Below are positions 7,230 through 17,040 of a DNA stretch of 64,000 nucleotides, in pieces. The translations under genes were made by a program, and so were the position numbers. Position 1 is the first letter of the stretch, and each line of letters starts with the position of its first letter. The notes below the pieces were generated by a model. It did not search any database, was not told the origin of the DNA, and saw only the letters and a program-made list of their open reading frames with translations. Location of the stretch: NCBI GenBank assembly GCA_023398495.1, contig JAEWSG010000117.1, positions 62,001 through 126,000 on the forward strand, given 5' to 3'. The stretch comes from Bacillota bacterium. GTDB lineage: Bacteria > Bacillota > Clostridia > Acetivibrionales > Acetivibrionaceae.

Positions 7230-9344
7230 TTACACATGGAAATTATTTACTACAGCTTCAATTTCATGTGAAGTATAAAGAAGTTGTTCAGATTTTTCAA
7301 CTAATTGCTCGACCATTCTGAATTGCTCGTTAGTAGTAGTATTTATATCGTCTATATGATCGATATCTGATTCTATACTTCCACTTATACTTTCAATTAT
7401 CATTATAATATCATTCCCTGAGCTTTCAATCGAGTTTATTGATTCTTTTATATTCTCTATCTGACTGACAATTGTATTTAAGAAGCTCAGATTATTATCA
7501 AAACTGTCTACAACACTTGTAATAGTATGTTCGCTTTCATTTACAACTCCATTTAAGGATGTTACTGAAGTCCCGGCTTTTTCAATCTTTCCAACAATAT
7601 TTCTAACCTTATTATCAATACTTGATACAAACTCCTTTGATTGTATTGACAGTTTCTTTATTTCTTCTGCTACAAGTGCAAAGCTTCTACCATAAACACC
7701 AGCTTTTGCAGATTCAATTGTTGCATTTAGGGCTAAAAGCCTGGTCTGGTCTGAAATTCTTGTTATGGCCTGCGTTATTTTTCCAATCTCAGAAGATGCT
7801 ATAATAAGCTCTCTGAATTCAGCACTTATGTTATTCATGGCTTTTTTGATATTGTCAGACATATTGTATAGCAAAGAGACAGAGTTTTTGTTTAAATCAC
7901 TTAACTGCCTTGATTTTAAAACAATCTCATCAGTAACTTCTATGTTACCTTTCGCCCTGTTGATCCTGTCTTTAATTTCGTCAACTTCTTTCTTTCCTAA
8001 AACTATGTTGCCGGACTGTTTATGGAAATCATCTGTAAGCATCTTCAAAAGTGAATTAAGTTCTTCAATAGATGCATAATTTTCTTCACACGAAGCAGAA
8101 AGTGTCTGTGATGAATCAATGGAAACAAAAGATGCACTTCTTACTTTGACAACAAGTTCTTTCAGACTTCGAACCATATTTTCAAAGCTTTTTTCAAGGT
8201 AACCAATCTCATCTTTTCTGTCGAATTTGAACTCAATGTTAAGGTTTCCCTTCTTGACTTCATCCATTTTTCCCATTAGTTTTCCAAAGGCCTTCGTAAT
8301 GTCTCTGGTTATAAGAATTGAAAGTAACAGCCCAATAGCCATAAACACTATACTTAAAATTATAACCCGGAACATTATTTTATTAATGTTTTCAAAAATA
8401 TCATTAATTTCAGTTACAGATATCAATGTCCACCCTAGTGGTGTTTGAGCTATACTTTCTATTGTTTCATGTGTAATTACAGACTTTTCACCATTTACCG
8501 ATTCGGTAAATATGTTTTCCACCGGAACATCCTGCGTTCCGGGCTTAATTCTTTTAAAAATATCTTCGGAAATATACCTTAAATCTTTGTTTTCGGCAGT
8601 GTTGATATCTTTTAGCAGAAATCCTTCATGCTCCATTTTATTCATGTTATATACCAGATTCCCATTTGCACCTACTATATAAAACAGTCCATTATTTGTA
8701 AGGTTAACATCTTTAACGACTTCAGTTATTGTTGATTCTTTAATAAACAAATACAAAGTACCGACACTTTTTAAACTCGTTGTTGCATAGATACTCTTTG
8801 CAAGTGAAATTATCCTGCCTCCTTTAGGAACAGCACTTCCGTTAAAGTCGATATCCTGTGCATAGGTATCAAACCACATTGATTTTGCTTTACTGTCAAT
8901 ATAAGTTTTTACCGTAGATGACTTATCCATACCATATCCGCTTGTCACAGCTTTCTGCCCGGAGGTAACCGTTTTATATTTTGGTGTAACAACAAGAGCC
9001 AGATCAATATCTATGTTTGTGTCCACATAATCGCTCAATAGAGCTTTTAATTCAGACTGATATCTATTTGCCTCTGCTTCATCCTTTGCATTATCCATAT
9101 TTAATACTCTTTGTGCCACCTCATCATCTCTGCTTATCTCCATTGCAAGGTTATCTATAACTTCGAGAATTATCTGCAGATTATTAGTCGTCTGATTTAT
9201 TACTTCATAAGTTCCTTTTGAGTTCTGATCCAATAAAGTGTCCTGAATGATATTCAAAGCCATAATAAATGCAATTGACAGAGAAACAATAATTATAACA
9301 GTAAGTGCAGTAATTTTAAGACTTATTTTCATATTCTTAAGCAA
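7230..9344 (-). CDS. Methyl-accepting chemotaxis protein with extracellular Cache-type sensor
   Basis: 704 residues. Order: membrane segment (about 10-32), a periplasm-side double-Cache-like sensor (about 35-320, with RIISLAKSIY and TPLGWTLISVTEI), a second membrane segment (about 322-345), HAMP (about 346-398) and the coiled-coil signalling domain, whose hairpin tip is seen as LLALNATIESAKAG...FALVAEEIKKL. The start is TTG 9344, correctly spaced from GGAGGAGG; the ATG five codons later is too far from it. The ligand is unknown. There is no C-terminal CheR-docking pentapeptide. A decayed copy of the gene's end lies just upstream (9424-9553). The gene has its own terminator. Confidence 0.93.
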   Translation of the reverse strand: MLKNMKISLKITALTVIIIVSLSIAFIMALNIIQDTLLDQNSKGTYEVINQTTNNLQIILEVIDNLAMEISRDDEVAQRVLNMDNAKDEAEANRYQSELKALLSDYVDTNIDIDLALVVTPKYKTVTSGQKAVTSGYGMDKSSTVKTYIDSKAKSMWFDTYAQDIDFNGSAVPKGGRIISLAKSIYATTSLKSVGTLYLFIKESTITEVVKDVNLTNNGLFYIVGANGNLVYNMNKMEHEGFLLKDINTAENKDLRYISEDIFKRIKPGTQDVPVENIFTESVNGEKSVITHETIESIAQTPLGWTLISVTEINDIFENINKIMFRVIILSIVFMAIGLLLSILITRDITKAFGKLMGKMDEVKKGNLNIEFKFDRKDEIGYLEKSFENMVRSLKELVVKVRSASFVSIDSSQTLSASCEENYASIEELNSLLKMLTDDFHKQSGNIVLGKKEVDEIKDRINRAKGNIEVTDEIVLKSRQLSDLNKNSVSLLYNMSDNIKKAMNNISAEFRELIIASSEIGKITQAITRISDQTRLLALNATIESAKAGVYGRSFALVAEEIKKLSIQSKEFVSSIDNKVRNIVGKIEKAGTSVTSLNGVVNESEHTITSVVDSFDNNLSFLNTIVSQIENIKESINSIESSGNDIIMIIESISGSIESDIDHIDDINTTTNEQFRMVEQLVEKSEQLLYTSHEIEAVVNNFHV

Positions 9345-9423
9345 TTAATTTCCTCCTCCATTGGAGCAACGTTTGTATCCCCCCATAAAACAGGGCCATA
9401 TGATATATCAGGTTACAATATTA

Positions 9424-9553
9424 TTACGATTGGAAGTTATTCACTATCTGCTCAAGATCTTGTGCGAAGCAAAGCATTTCTTCAAATTTTCCACCAACGG
9501 TTCAATCATCCTTAAAGCAAATCTTCATATCGATTTACATTTATATCCATTCT
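9424..9553 (-). pseudogene. Remnant of the C-terminal end of a second chemoreceptor gene
   Basis: Translating the minus strand with two frame changes gives DINVNRYEDLL, then MIEPLVENLKK, then EEMLCFAQDLEQIVNNFQS and a stop. This lines up in order with the last 39 residues of the adjacent intact chemoreceptor (DINTTTNEQFR, MVEQLVEKSEQ, LLYTSHEIEAVVNNFHV). The remainder of the gene is gone; the remnant ends near the metallo-hydrolase gene. Probably a tandem chemoreceptor pair of which one member was deleted. Confidence 0.7.
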
Positions 9554-9575
9554 AACCAGAGCTTATTTATAAAGT

Positions 9576-11201
9576 TTATTTCAACGTATCTGCTATTGAC
9601 TTTTCCACATTTTTAAGTCTGGCCCTGATTTCATCCACTTCAACGTCCGACTTGTCATTTTTCAGATCCTTCATGAGAATATAGGAGAGTTCATCAATTT
9701 CTTCCTTCAAGGTCTCAAGTGTATCGATAACAGCGAGGCGTTTAAAGGAAATTGCAGACTTAACCTTATCCGTAGTCATAAGCAATTTATCGGCACTGAT
9801 TATAAAGCTTTCACCTTTCTCAGGAATTATTGTTTCAATGCCGAATTTATTATTGATTTCACTTGAAAACTCAGTCATAGACTCTTCTTCACCATGCACT
9901 ATAAAAACTTTTAGCGGTTTATGGTTGAATGCACCTAGCCACTCCAATAATCCGTTTTTATCAGCATGTCCTGAAAATCCCTCTATTACTTCAATACGTG
10001 CATTAACAGTTATATCCTCTCCAAAAATCTTAACCCTTTTTACACCATCGACAAGTTTTCTCCCTAAAGTTCCCTGAGCCTGATAACCTACAAACAAAAC
10101 AGTGGATTCTCTTCTCCACAAATTATGTTTCAGATGATGCTTAATTCTTCCGGCTTCGCACATACCGCTTGCCGAAATGATTATAGAACTGTCAGTCCTT
10201 TCATTTAATGCTCTTGATTCCTCAGATGACCTGGTGAACTTTAACCCTGGGAAGTCCAACGGATTGTCACCATTGTTTATATATTCACGTGCTTCTTCGT
10301 CATAACAATCTAGATTGTTTCTAAACACTTCGGTAGCTGATATGGCTAAAGGACTATCAACAAAAACAGGCGTTCTGAATAATTTTTTCAGCTTCTTGTC
10401 ATATTTTTCCTTTTCCTTGTTGAGTTCATATATTACTTCCTGTGTTCTACCCACTGAAAAGGAAGGAATCACCACATTACCGCCGCTATTTATAGTTTCA
10501 TTAATTATATCAACAAAATGTTCAAACCTATTAGTTTTATCTTTATGTAACCTATTTCCATAGGTCGACTCAATTACCAGGTAGTCTGCACCATCAATAA
10601 TGGACGGATCTCTAAGTATAGGCAGACCTTTATTCCCAAGATCACCGGAAAATACAATCTTGGTTTCCTTGCCTTTTTCCTCAATCCAGAATTCAATAAT
10701 GGCAGAACCCAGAATATGCCCTGCATCATTAAAACGGACTTTTATTTCATCATTAATCTTCAATGCCTCACCATAACTTACTTTTTTAAAAAGCTTCATG
10801 CAATCGAGTGCATCCTGATAAGTATAAATGGGTTCAATGGGAGGTTTACCAGCTCTTAACCTCTTTTTGTTCTGCCATTCGTTTTCAAATTCCTGTATAT
10901 GTCCAGAATCCGGAAGCATTATTGCACACAATTCGACAGTTGATTTTGTTGCAAATATTTCTCCTTTAAAGCCGTCATTATATATTTTAGGAATTCTGCC
11001 GCTATGGTCAATATGAGCATGAGTTAGAAATATGTAATCCAATTCAGACGGATTGAACGGAAAATCTTCTGAATTTAATGCATCTTCTTTTACATGACCT
11101 TGAAACAAACCACAGTCCACTAAAAACTTTGTGTTCTGGGTTTCAACCAAATAACATGAACCTGTAACAGTTTTTGCTGCCCCTAAAAATGTTATTTTCA
11201 T
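9576..11201 (-). CDS. Beta-CASP metallo-beta-lactamase-fold hydrolase (RNA-specificity type)
   Basis: 541 residues from ATG 11201; the GTG at 11210 overlaps the AGAGGTG ribosome site and is rejected. The N-terminal metallo-beta-lactamase domain has the zinc-binding THAHIDHSGR motif; a beta-CASP insert (about 250-370) and the C-terminal RNA-specificity segment (SASGMCEAGRIKHHL, FVGYQAQGTLG, SGHADKNGL) follow. Proteins of this architecture are related to CPSF/Ysh1 and bacterial RNase-like enzymes; the natural substrate of this bacterial branch is not settled. The last 70 residues are a charged helical tail beyond the family core. It appears to be a single gene. Confidence 0.88.
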   Translation of the reverse strand: MKITFLGAAKTVTGSCYLVETQNTKFLVDCGLFQGHVKEDALNSEDFPFNPSELDYIFLTHAHIDHSGRIPKIYNDGFKGEIFATKSTVELCAIMLPDSGHIQEFENEWQNKKRLRAGKPPIEPIYTYQDALDCMKLFKKVSYGEALKINDEIKVRFNDAGHILGSAIIEFWIEEKGKETKIVFSGDLGNKGLPILRDPSIIDGADYLVIESTYGNRLHKDKTNRFEHFVDIINETINSGGNVVIPSFSVGRTQEVIYELNKEKEKYDKKLKKLFRTPVFVDSPLAISATEVFRNNLDCYDEEAREYINNGDNPLDFPGLKFTRSSEESRALNERTDSSIIISASGMCEAGRIKHHLKHNLWRRESTVLFVGYQAQGTLGRKLVDGVKRVKIFGEDITVNARIEVIEGFSGHADKNGLLEWLGAFNHKPLKVFIVHGEEESMTEFSSEINNKFGIETIIPEKGESFIISADKLLMTTDKVKSAISFKRLAVIDTLETLKEEIDELSYILMKDLKNDKSDVEVDEIRARLKNVEKSIADTLK

Positions 11202-11435
11202 ACTAAGCACCTCTTTTTTCTTTTTTTAATTATTTCGACAATTAATCTGAATTTCCTTCTTTTTAACTTAGTCATTAGTCACTACTAACCAAACTGACTT
11301 TTGATCAATAAAAAATGTTTTAGCGTATTAAATTTCTATTAAATATTCTTTCTTTTTACTTTCATAATCTTTATAATAAGTTATAATTATTATTAAGAAG
11401 TCTCCAAATTAATTATTAAGGGGTATAAATCATTT

Positions 11436-12227
11436 ATGAGGCATGTATTAGACAGGTTACTAATATGTATTTGTTTTATTATAGGTATTGCAGGTGTAGT
11501 GGATGCCATTATCTTACTAGCAACAGGATCTGTTATTAATTTTGGTATAATATTTCCTTTATTGTCAGGAATTGTTCTTATTGTTTACAACTCACTAAAA
11601 ATAAAGGGCGTATTCAGTATAACAAAAATAAAAAATGTTTTTTTGAGAAGGTCAATAAAAATAATTCTTTGGGGCTTTATAGTTTCCTTTGTTTTAATCG
11701 AAGGTCTTATATTCTCCACACTAAAAGCTGACAGTTATACTGATGTGGACTATGTGGTAATTCTCGGCGGTGGCGTAAAAGGAGGAGAGCTGACTAAGAC
11801 CCTGCAATTCAGGTTGGACAAAGGGATTGAATTCCTAAACAATCATCCTGATCTGGAAGTTATAGTAACTGGTGGAAAAGGCTTTGGTGAAACTATTTCC
11901 GAAGGTGAAGCCATGAAAAACTACCTTATTGCAAATGGAATACCCAAAGAAAAAATAATTGTAGAATCAGAAGCAACAAGCACAATGGAAAACTTTAAAT
12001 ATTCAAAACAGCTTTTAGAAAAACAAACAGGAAAAAGTGATTATGAAATCATGGTAATCACAAGCGATTTCCATATGTTGAGATCAAAAGTCCTGGCATC
12101 GGTTAATGGTTTCACGCCTTATGGAATACCTGCCAACACGTGGATAGGAGTTTTCCCTAATTGTATAATAAGGGAATATTTCGCAGTATTCAAATCCATT
12201 TTAGTCGATATAATTCTTGGGATATAA
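11436..12227 (+). CDS. YdcF family membrane protein (DUF218)
   Basis: 263 residues. Three N-terminal membrane helices (about 7-28, 32-52 and 72-92) precede a DUF218 domain starting VDYVVILGGGVKGGE and continuing through VIVTGGKGF, SEGEAMKNYL, ESEATSTMENFKYS and ITSDFHMLRS, all hallmarks of the YdcF/SanA group. This group is linked to cell-envelope functions, but no reaction is firmly established. AAGGGG lies about 14 bases before the ATG at 11436. It is transcribed alone and converges on the peptidase gene at 12248. Confidence 0.85.
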   Translation: MRHVLDRLLICICFIIGIAGVVDAIILLATGSVINFGIIFPLLSGIVLIVYNSLKIKGVFSITKIKNVFLRRSIKIILWGFIVSFVLIEGLIFSTLKADSYTDVDYVVILGGGVKGGELTKTLQFRLDKGIEFLNNHPDLEVIVTGGKGFGETISEGEAMKNYLIANGIPKEKIIVESEATSTMENFKYSKQLLEKQTGKSDYEIMVITSDFHMLRSKVLASVNGFTPYGIPANTWIGVFPNCIIREYFAVFKSILVDIILGI

Positions 12228-12247
12228 ATTCTTACACTCAAAGAAAT

Positions 12248-13246
12248 TTATATTTTACCAATTAATTCGATATAGCTTTTTACAGAAGCATCTTCATAAG
12301 GAAACCCATAATACCATGATCCGCCCATTTCAAATTCCTCAACAAAATACCTTGACTTAATGACTATTTCCGGTCTGTACTCAAAATGCAGAATATCAAA
12401 GTGTGCCCACTTTCCTCCCCATATGAAATTCATATCTTCCATGATTTTTACAACTTCTTTAGGATACTCATTTATCCTCTGCTGACCTAATTCCCTTGTT
12501 GCCCATTTCCAGTAATCTCTCTTGTCACTTTTAAAGTCAATAGCTATGCCAAAGGCATGGGGGCTTAATTGATCAGTACCCGCAATAACTCTATAGTTGT
12601 AGGTACCGTTTACCGGAAAAACATTTGAGTATATCTTATTTTCCCTTTTCACTAAGGCTATGATTTCTTTTATTGCCCGCTCCAGAGCTTCAGCTGCACC
12701 ATTACTTTTGTTAAAAGAGCAAATCTTACCATTTATACTGACGCCCTTCAGGTTTTTCTCAATTTGCTGTCTCGACGCACCATAAACTTCCTTTAGCAAG
12801 GCATACGACCTTATTCTGCCCGGATCATAGTTTCCTTCCATCAAATTAGTAAGGTCAGAAAGCGGATAAAGCTGTTCCAAAGTGTCCTGCAGATCAGCAT
12901 TTGCCAATTTTTGTTCATACGATTTCTGCTTTTTATCATCGTACAAAATCTTGTTTCCTGAATTCATTACAACATAAACTTCTCCGTTGCTAACTCTTTC
13001 AACCTCAGAAATAATTTCCGGATAGGCCATCATAAGACACAATAAATCTCTTCTCATTGTTATATCATACATATCTATTTCGACAACCTGCGAAGCATCA
13101 TCTGTCTTATTTTTCTCTTCGCAATCTGGCCTATCACCTTCGTTTGTATGTCCGATCGGGTATTGTTCCTCCTCATCAACTGACTTTATGCCGTTACACC
13201 CTGAAAGTATAAGTAATATAAAAATCACACAGATCAAACGTCTCAC
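12248..13246 (-). CDS. M15-family D-alanyl-D-alanine carboxypeptidase-like lipoprotein
   Basis: 332 residues if it starts at GTG 13246, which has GGGGGT at the right spacing and gives a compact signal (RRLICVIFILLILSGC) with lipobox LSGC; the ATG at 13264 would add six residues. The C-terminal half has the VanY/M15 zinc ligands: HAFGIAIDF (H-x6-D) and LHFEYRP. The enzyme would be anchored to the outer face of the membrane and trim peptidoglycan peptides. The middle third (about 60-200) has no motif I recognise. It follows the M42 gene cluster in the same direction of transcription. Confidence 0.85.
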   Translation of the reverse strand: MRRLICVIFILLILSGCNGIKSVDEEEQYPIGHTNEGDRPDCEEKNKTDDASQVVEIDMYDITMRRDLLCLMMAYPEIISEVERVSNGEVYVVMNSGNKILYDDKKQKSYEQKLANADLQDTLEQLYPLSDLTNLMEGNYDPGRIRSYALLKEVYGASRQQIEKNLKGVSINGKICSFNKSNGAAEALERAIKEIIALVKRENKIYSNVFPVNGTYNYRVIAGTDQLSPHAFGIAIDFKSDKRDYWKWATRELGQQRINEYPKEVVKIMEDMNFIWGGKWAHFDILHFEYRPEIVIKSRYFVEEFEMGGSWYYGFPYEDASVKSYIELIGKI

Positions 13247-13314
13247 CTTATTACCCCCACACATTGCCTTGATATCAAAAATGACTTATACTTTTTATTT
13301 TATTCCGGTTTTTC

Positions 13315-14292
13315 CTATTTTATTGCTTCAACTAATAATTTTACTGCATTTTCAATATCTTGCAAACTCGCCGCCTCCACAGGGCTGTGAACATATCTGC
13401 AGGGTATTGATATTGCACCCGATGGAACTCCTCCTGCAGATATGTGAATGGCACCCGGATCGCTGCCGCCAAACTCGAGCACTTCAAATTGATAAGGAAT
13501 ATTTATTCTTTGAGCCGATTCTTCCAATAGCTTTTTGACTTCAGGATGACTAATTATAGAACGGTCTTTAATCTTAATAGCTGGTCCGTTGCCACACTTT
13601 ACTTCCATAAGGTTTGATTCGGGAGTATCACCAGTAGCTGTCACATCCACCGCAATTGCGATATCCGGTTTAAGCTGATATGCGGCAGTCTTTGCACCTC
13701 TTAAGCCTAATTCTTCCTGTACTGTAAATACAAAGTAAATCTCATTATCGGTCTCAGGCAATTCCTTTATTGCTTTTATTAGTACAGCACAACCACTCCT
13801 GTTATCTACGGCCTTTGAAATTAACATATCCCCCTGTTTTACAGCATCACCAACAAAGCATGCAACATCTCCGATTCTGACAAATTTCTCTGCTTCCTTC
13901 CGGTCCTTTGCACCAATATCAATATACATCTTTGAAAGTTTAAGACTTTTCATATCTTCAAGTTTATCCTCGTAAAATACAGCTCCTTTTGTTCCGTTTT
14001 TAAATTTTACCATCTGGCCTATAGACACAAATTGAGAAACCCCTCCCATATTTGAAAACCTTATAAAACCGTTTTCATCAATATATGTAGCCATAACACC
14101 TATTTCGTCCATATGTGCGGCAAGCATTATTTTTTTTCCTTTTCCCCTTTTTACCGCAATAAGATTACCAAGTGTATCCACATTTATTTCCTTAACATCA
14201 TTTTTGATTTCGTTTATAATAGTCTCTCTTATTCCTTCTTCATTTCCGGAAACACCAAAAGAGTCAGTCAACTTTTTTATCAAATCAAACAT
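13315..14292 (-). CDS. M42 family aminopeptidase, third of three tandem copies
   Basis: 325 residues. M42 enzymes are cytoplasmic di-metal aminopeptidases forming large tetrahedral particles; some clostridial members were historically annotated as endoglucanase M. All metal-site segments are visible: AAHMDEIG, VDNRSG, VQEELGLRG, VDVTATGD and RYVHSPVE. It ends the three-gene run and is 18 bases after its neighbour's stop codon, implying one transcript. Confidence 0.93.
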   Translation of the reverse strand: MFDLIKKLTDSFGVSGNEEGIRETIINEIKNDVKEINVDTLGNLIAVKRGKGKKIMLAAHMDEIGVMATYIDENGFIRFSNMGGVSQFVSIGQMVKFKNGTKGAVFYEDKLEDMKSLKLSKMYIDIGAKDRKEAEKFVRIGDVACFVGDAVKQGDMLISKAVDNRSGCAVLIKAIKELPETDNEIYFVFTVQEELGLRGAKTAAYQLKPDIAIAVDVTATGDTPESNLMEVKCGNGPAIKIKDRSIISHPEVKKLLEESAQRINIPYQFEVLEFGGSDPGAIHISAGGVPSGAISIPCRYVHSPVEAASLQDIENAVKLLVEAIK

Positions 14293-14309
14293 AAACCATT
14301 CCTCCTGTT

Positions 14310-15353
14310 TTATCTACTTATAAAATTTTCAAGCACTTGTTGATTTTTCCCAAGGTCTTCTAGCACTGCAATTACAATATCTTTACAGCTGTTAAAATCT
14401 TTATTACTCATAACAGATACAGGTGAATGTATATACCTGCACGGAACCGATATAGAGGCAGTCACAACTCCTGCCTTACTAGTCTGTATTTTCCCAGCGT
14501 CATTGCCTCCAGAATTAGTCTGCTTGAACTGAACAGGTATCTGGTTTTTCTTCGCAATATCGTAAATATAATTAACAAACCCTTTGTTCGGGTACGATGT
14601 ACGATCCATTATTGTAAGAGCGGCTCCCTGACCAAGAATTGTAGAATACTCATATTTTTCTACTCCCGGTACGTCTGAACAAGTAGTCCCTTCCACCACT
14701 AATGCAATATCAGGATTAACAGTATATGCTGCCACCTCTGAACCCCTTAGCCCAACCTCCTCCTGTACGGTAAAACAAGCATACAAGTCAAATTCATTGC
14801 TTTTCTTCAGTGCTTCAATCAATATGGCACAACCGACCCTGTCATCGAGAGCTTTTGCTTTTATAAGACCTTCTCCGAATTCAGTATACGGACTATAAAA
14901 CGCTACGTAATCCCCTATTGAAACCATCTTTTCGGCTTCATCCTTCTTGTCGGTACCAATATCTATATACAGCTTTTTCAATTTTATATTCGTACTTCTT
15001 TCATCTCTTTCCTGCATGTGTATTGGCTTTGAACCAATTACTCCCGGGATATTTTTATCTCCAACCAGTACCCTTTTTCCAGGTAATATTCTTTCGTCAA
15101 TTCCTCCCACGGTAGTAAACTTAAGTACGCCATTCTCACCAAATCCGGTAATCATAAAACCCACTTCATCCATATGAGCGGATAACATTACCTTGTATCT
15201 GCTGTTTTTTCCCTTTTTTAATCCAATTATGTTACCCATTGAATCAACACTAATCTCATCAGCCAATTCTTCGATTTGTTTTTTTATATAATCTCTTACT
15301 CCGTCCTCATTACCCGAAACCCCATTTATTTCAGTAAGTTCTTTTATATACAC
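14310..15353 (-). CDS. M42 family aminopeptidase, second of three tandem copies
   Basis: 347 residues. Metal-site segments: SAHMDEVG, LDDRVG, VQEEVGLRG, VVEGTTCSD and RYIHSPVS. It differs from its neighbours at the fourth segment, with glutamate (VVEGT) where the first and third genes have aspartate (VVDA, AVDVT); both residues occur in this family and the change can accompany different side-chain preference. The C terminus runs about 15 residues longer than the third copy. It lies in the middle of the M42 run. Confidence 0.93.
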   Translation of the reverse strand: MYIKELTEINGVSGNEDGVRDYIKKQIEELADEISVDSMGNIIGLKKGKNSRYKVMLSAHMDEVGFMITGFGENGVLKFTTVGGIDERILPGKRVLVGDKNIPGVIGSKPIHMQERDERSTNIKLKKLYIDIGTDKKDEAEKMVSIGDYVAFYSPYTEFGEGLIKAKALDDRVGCAILIEALKKSNEFDLYACFTVQEEVGLRGSEVAAYTVNPDIALVVEGTTCSDVPGVEKYEYSTILGQGAALTIMDRTSYPNKGFVNYIYDIAKKNQIPVQFKQTNSGGNDAGKIQTSKAGVVTASISVPCRYIHSPVSVMSNKDFNSCKDIVIAVLEDLGKNQQVLENFISR

Positions 15354-15409
15354 CTTGCTTCCTCCATTCCAACAATTAATAAACCCAGGTATTGCTTACA
15401 GCAATTCTA

Positions 15410-16435
15410 TTACAAAATACCCTCCGAAACAAACCTTGAAATCAGTTTTCCGGCATTCTTGATATCATTAATATTTATTGTCTCAATTGTCGTATGCATG
15501 TACTTTAAAGGCACAGACACCAGCAAGGTAGGAATTCCATTTCTTGAAACTTGCGTTGCCCAGGCTTCTGTCCCTGTATTCCCCGGTTCTACATCAATCT
15601 GGTGAGGTATATTTTCTTCCTTTGCGAGGTCAATTATTTTTTTTGTATTTAACCTGTGTAGATTAGGTCCAATTGCAATTGCCGGTCCCTTACCTAAAGG
15701 ATATGTTTCATCTTTTGGTGCATCCGGTATGTCTCCATGACACGCATCAACAACAATTGCAAGATCAGGACTTATATTATAAGCGGCTATCTTCGCACCA
15801 CTGAGCCCCAATTCTTCCTGTGAAGTAGCAACAAATACCACATCATCATGGTGTTTAAGTTTAAGGAGCTGTTCCATAATATCAAGCAGTACAGCCACTC
15901 CTGCCCTGTTATCAAGGCATTTTGAACTTAGTTTGTTACCCTTCAACTCAAAAGGATATGTTTTTAGTGTTATAATATCCCCTATTGAAACGAATTTTGA
16001 TATACTCTCCTTATTAAAGCCTGTATCAATGTATAAATCATCCATTTTAACTGCCTTTTTTGCCTCCTCCGGCTTTAAAAGATGAGGCGGCTTAGCTCCA
16101 ACAACTCCATAAATTTCTTTTCTTCCATGTAGAACAACCTCTTGTGCAAGAAGTATCTTACTGTCTACCCCTCCAATATTGGTAAACTTTACAAAGCCGT
16201 TTTCATCAATGCTTTTAACCATCAAGCCAATCTCATCATGGTGAGCCATAATCATAATCTTTTTTCCAGCTTCACCAGAGCCCTTTTTATATCCAATGAC
16301 ATTATAAAACTTATCTATCTCAACATTATTACAGTGTTTCCTAAAAAACCCCGCAATATAGTCAGATATCCCTTCTTCTCTGCCCGATACCCCGGTAAAA
16401 GAGCTAAGATCTTTTAAAACTCCTATGTAGTCCAT
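15410..16435 (-). CDS. M42 family aminopeptidase, first of three tandem copies
   Basis: 341 residues. Metal-site segments: MAHHDEIG (histidine where the other copies have methionine), LDNRAG, SQEELGLSG, VVDACHGD and KYMHTTIE. The last segment departs from the R-Y-x-H-S-P form of its neighbours, so this is the most divergent of the three and may differ in specificity. It is the first gene of the cluster; a family A repeat (16484-16577) lies just upstream. Confidence 0.92.
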   Translation of the reverse strand: MDYIGVLKDLSSFTGVSGREEGISDYIAGFFRKHCNNVEIDKFYNVIGYKKGSGEAGKKIMIMAHHDEIGLMVKSIDENGFVKFTNIGGVDSKILLAQEVVLHGRKEIYGVVGAKPPHLLKPEEAKKAVKMDDLYIDTGFNKESISKFVSIGDIITLKTYPFELKGNKLSSKCLDNRAGVAVLLDIMEQLLKLKHHDDVVFVATSQEELGLSGAKIAAYNISPDLAIVVDACHGDIPDAPKDETYPLGKGPAIAIGPNLHRLNTKKIIDLAKEENIPHQIDVEPGNTGTEAWATQVSRNGIPTLLVSVPLKYMHTTIETININDIKNAGKLISRFVSEGIL

Positions 16436-16483
16436 TTTTCACCTCATAAACTATGACTTTTTTGTACTTACTTAATCATGATT

Positions 16484-16577
16484 AAATATAAGTTCCTGCT
16501 TTGGATAATGAAAAAATCCGAGTTAATGCTAATTGCTATGTTAAGCAAATAAAAAGATATTTTTTCATTATCCCTTA
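16484..16577 (+). repeat. Family A palindromic element, copy A2
   Basis: It opens ATAAGTTCCTGCTTTGGATA and has arms GGATAATGAAAAAA and TTTTTTCATTATCC around an AT-rich loop. The rest of the 16436-16862 gap holds the tRNA promoter and nothing else that I can identify. Confidence 0.85.
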
Positions 16578-16813
16578 GTATTGTTCAAAAAACATATTTT
16601 TTAGTAAACTTTTTTTAAGCTTTAAAACAGATTACTTCATTGTCAATTATATAATAAGTGTATACTGATATGCAAATATTGGCTTTGGAATTGTATATAA
16701 TCCCTAAAGCATGCTTATATTTAAAAATTCCCATTTTTCATTGAAGAATTTGGTGGATTTTACTTTTGCAATTAAAGGCTTAAAATTTATTTAATTATTC
16801 TTTAAAAATACTC

Positions 16814-16842
16814 TTGACTAAATATGACTTTTCATTTATACT
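16814..16842 (+). promoter_or_regulatory. Promoter of the tRNA cluster
   Basis: -35 TTGACT (16814-16819), a 17 bp spacer and -10 TATACT (16837-16842), placing the start about 14 bases before the first tRNA. Confidence 0.85.
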
Positions 16843-16862
16843 ATCACTTGTCGTCTTTGCAA

Positions 16863-16939
16863 GGGCCTTTAGCTCAGTTGGTTAGAGCAACCGGCTCATA
16901 ACCGGTTGGTCCGGGGTTCGAGTCCCTGAAGGCCCACCA
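16863..16939 (+). tRNA. tRNA with anticodon CAT (Met, or Ile2 if lysidine-modified)
   Basis: 77 nt including an encoded CCA. Acceptor GGGCCTT pairs with AAGGCCC; the anticodon loop is CTCATAA. The body (TTTAGCTCAGTTGGTTAGAG, then GGCTCATAACC) resembles bacterial tRNA-Ile2 genes read by TilS at least as much as elongator tRNA-Met, so the amino acid is uncertain. Confidence 0.95.
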
Positions 16940-16955
16940 AAGCAACTTGTAAGAC

Positions 16956-17031
<76 letters not shown>

Positions 17032-17040
17032 ATTTAATAC

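Noticed and set aside
9361..9555. A 64-codon plus-strand frame
   Set aside because: It is antisense to the chemoreceptor remnant, has no ribosome site and resembles nothing.
13188..13538. 116-codon plus-strand frame
   Set aside because: It is antisense to the well-supported M15 and M42 genes and has no recognisable content.
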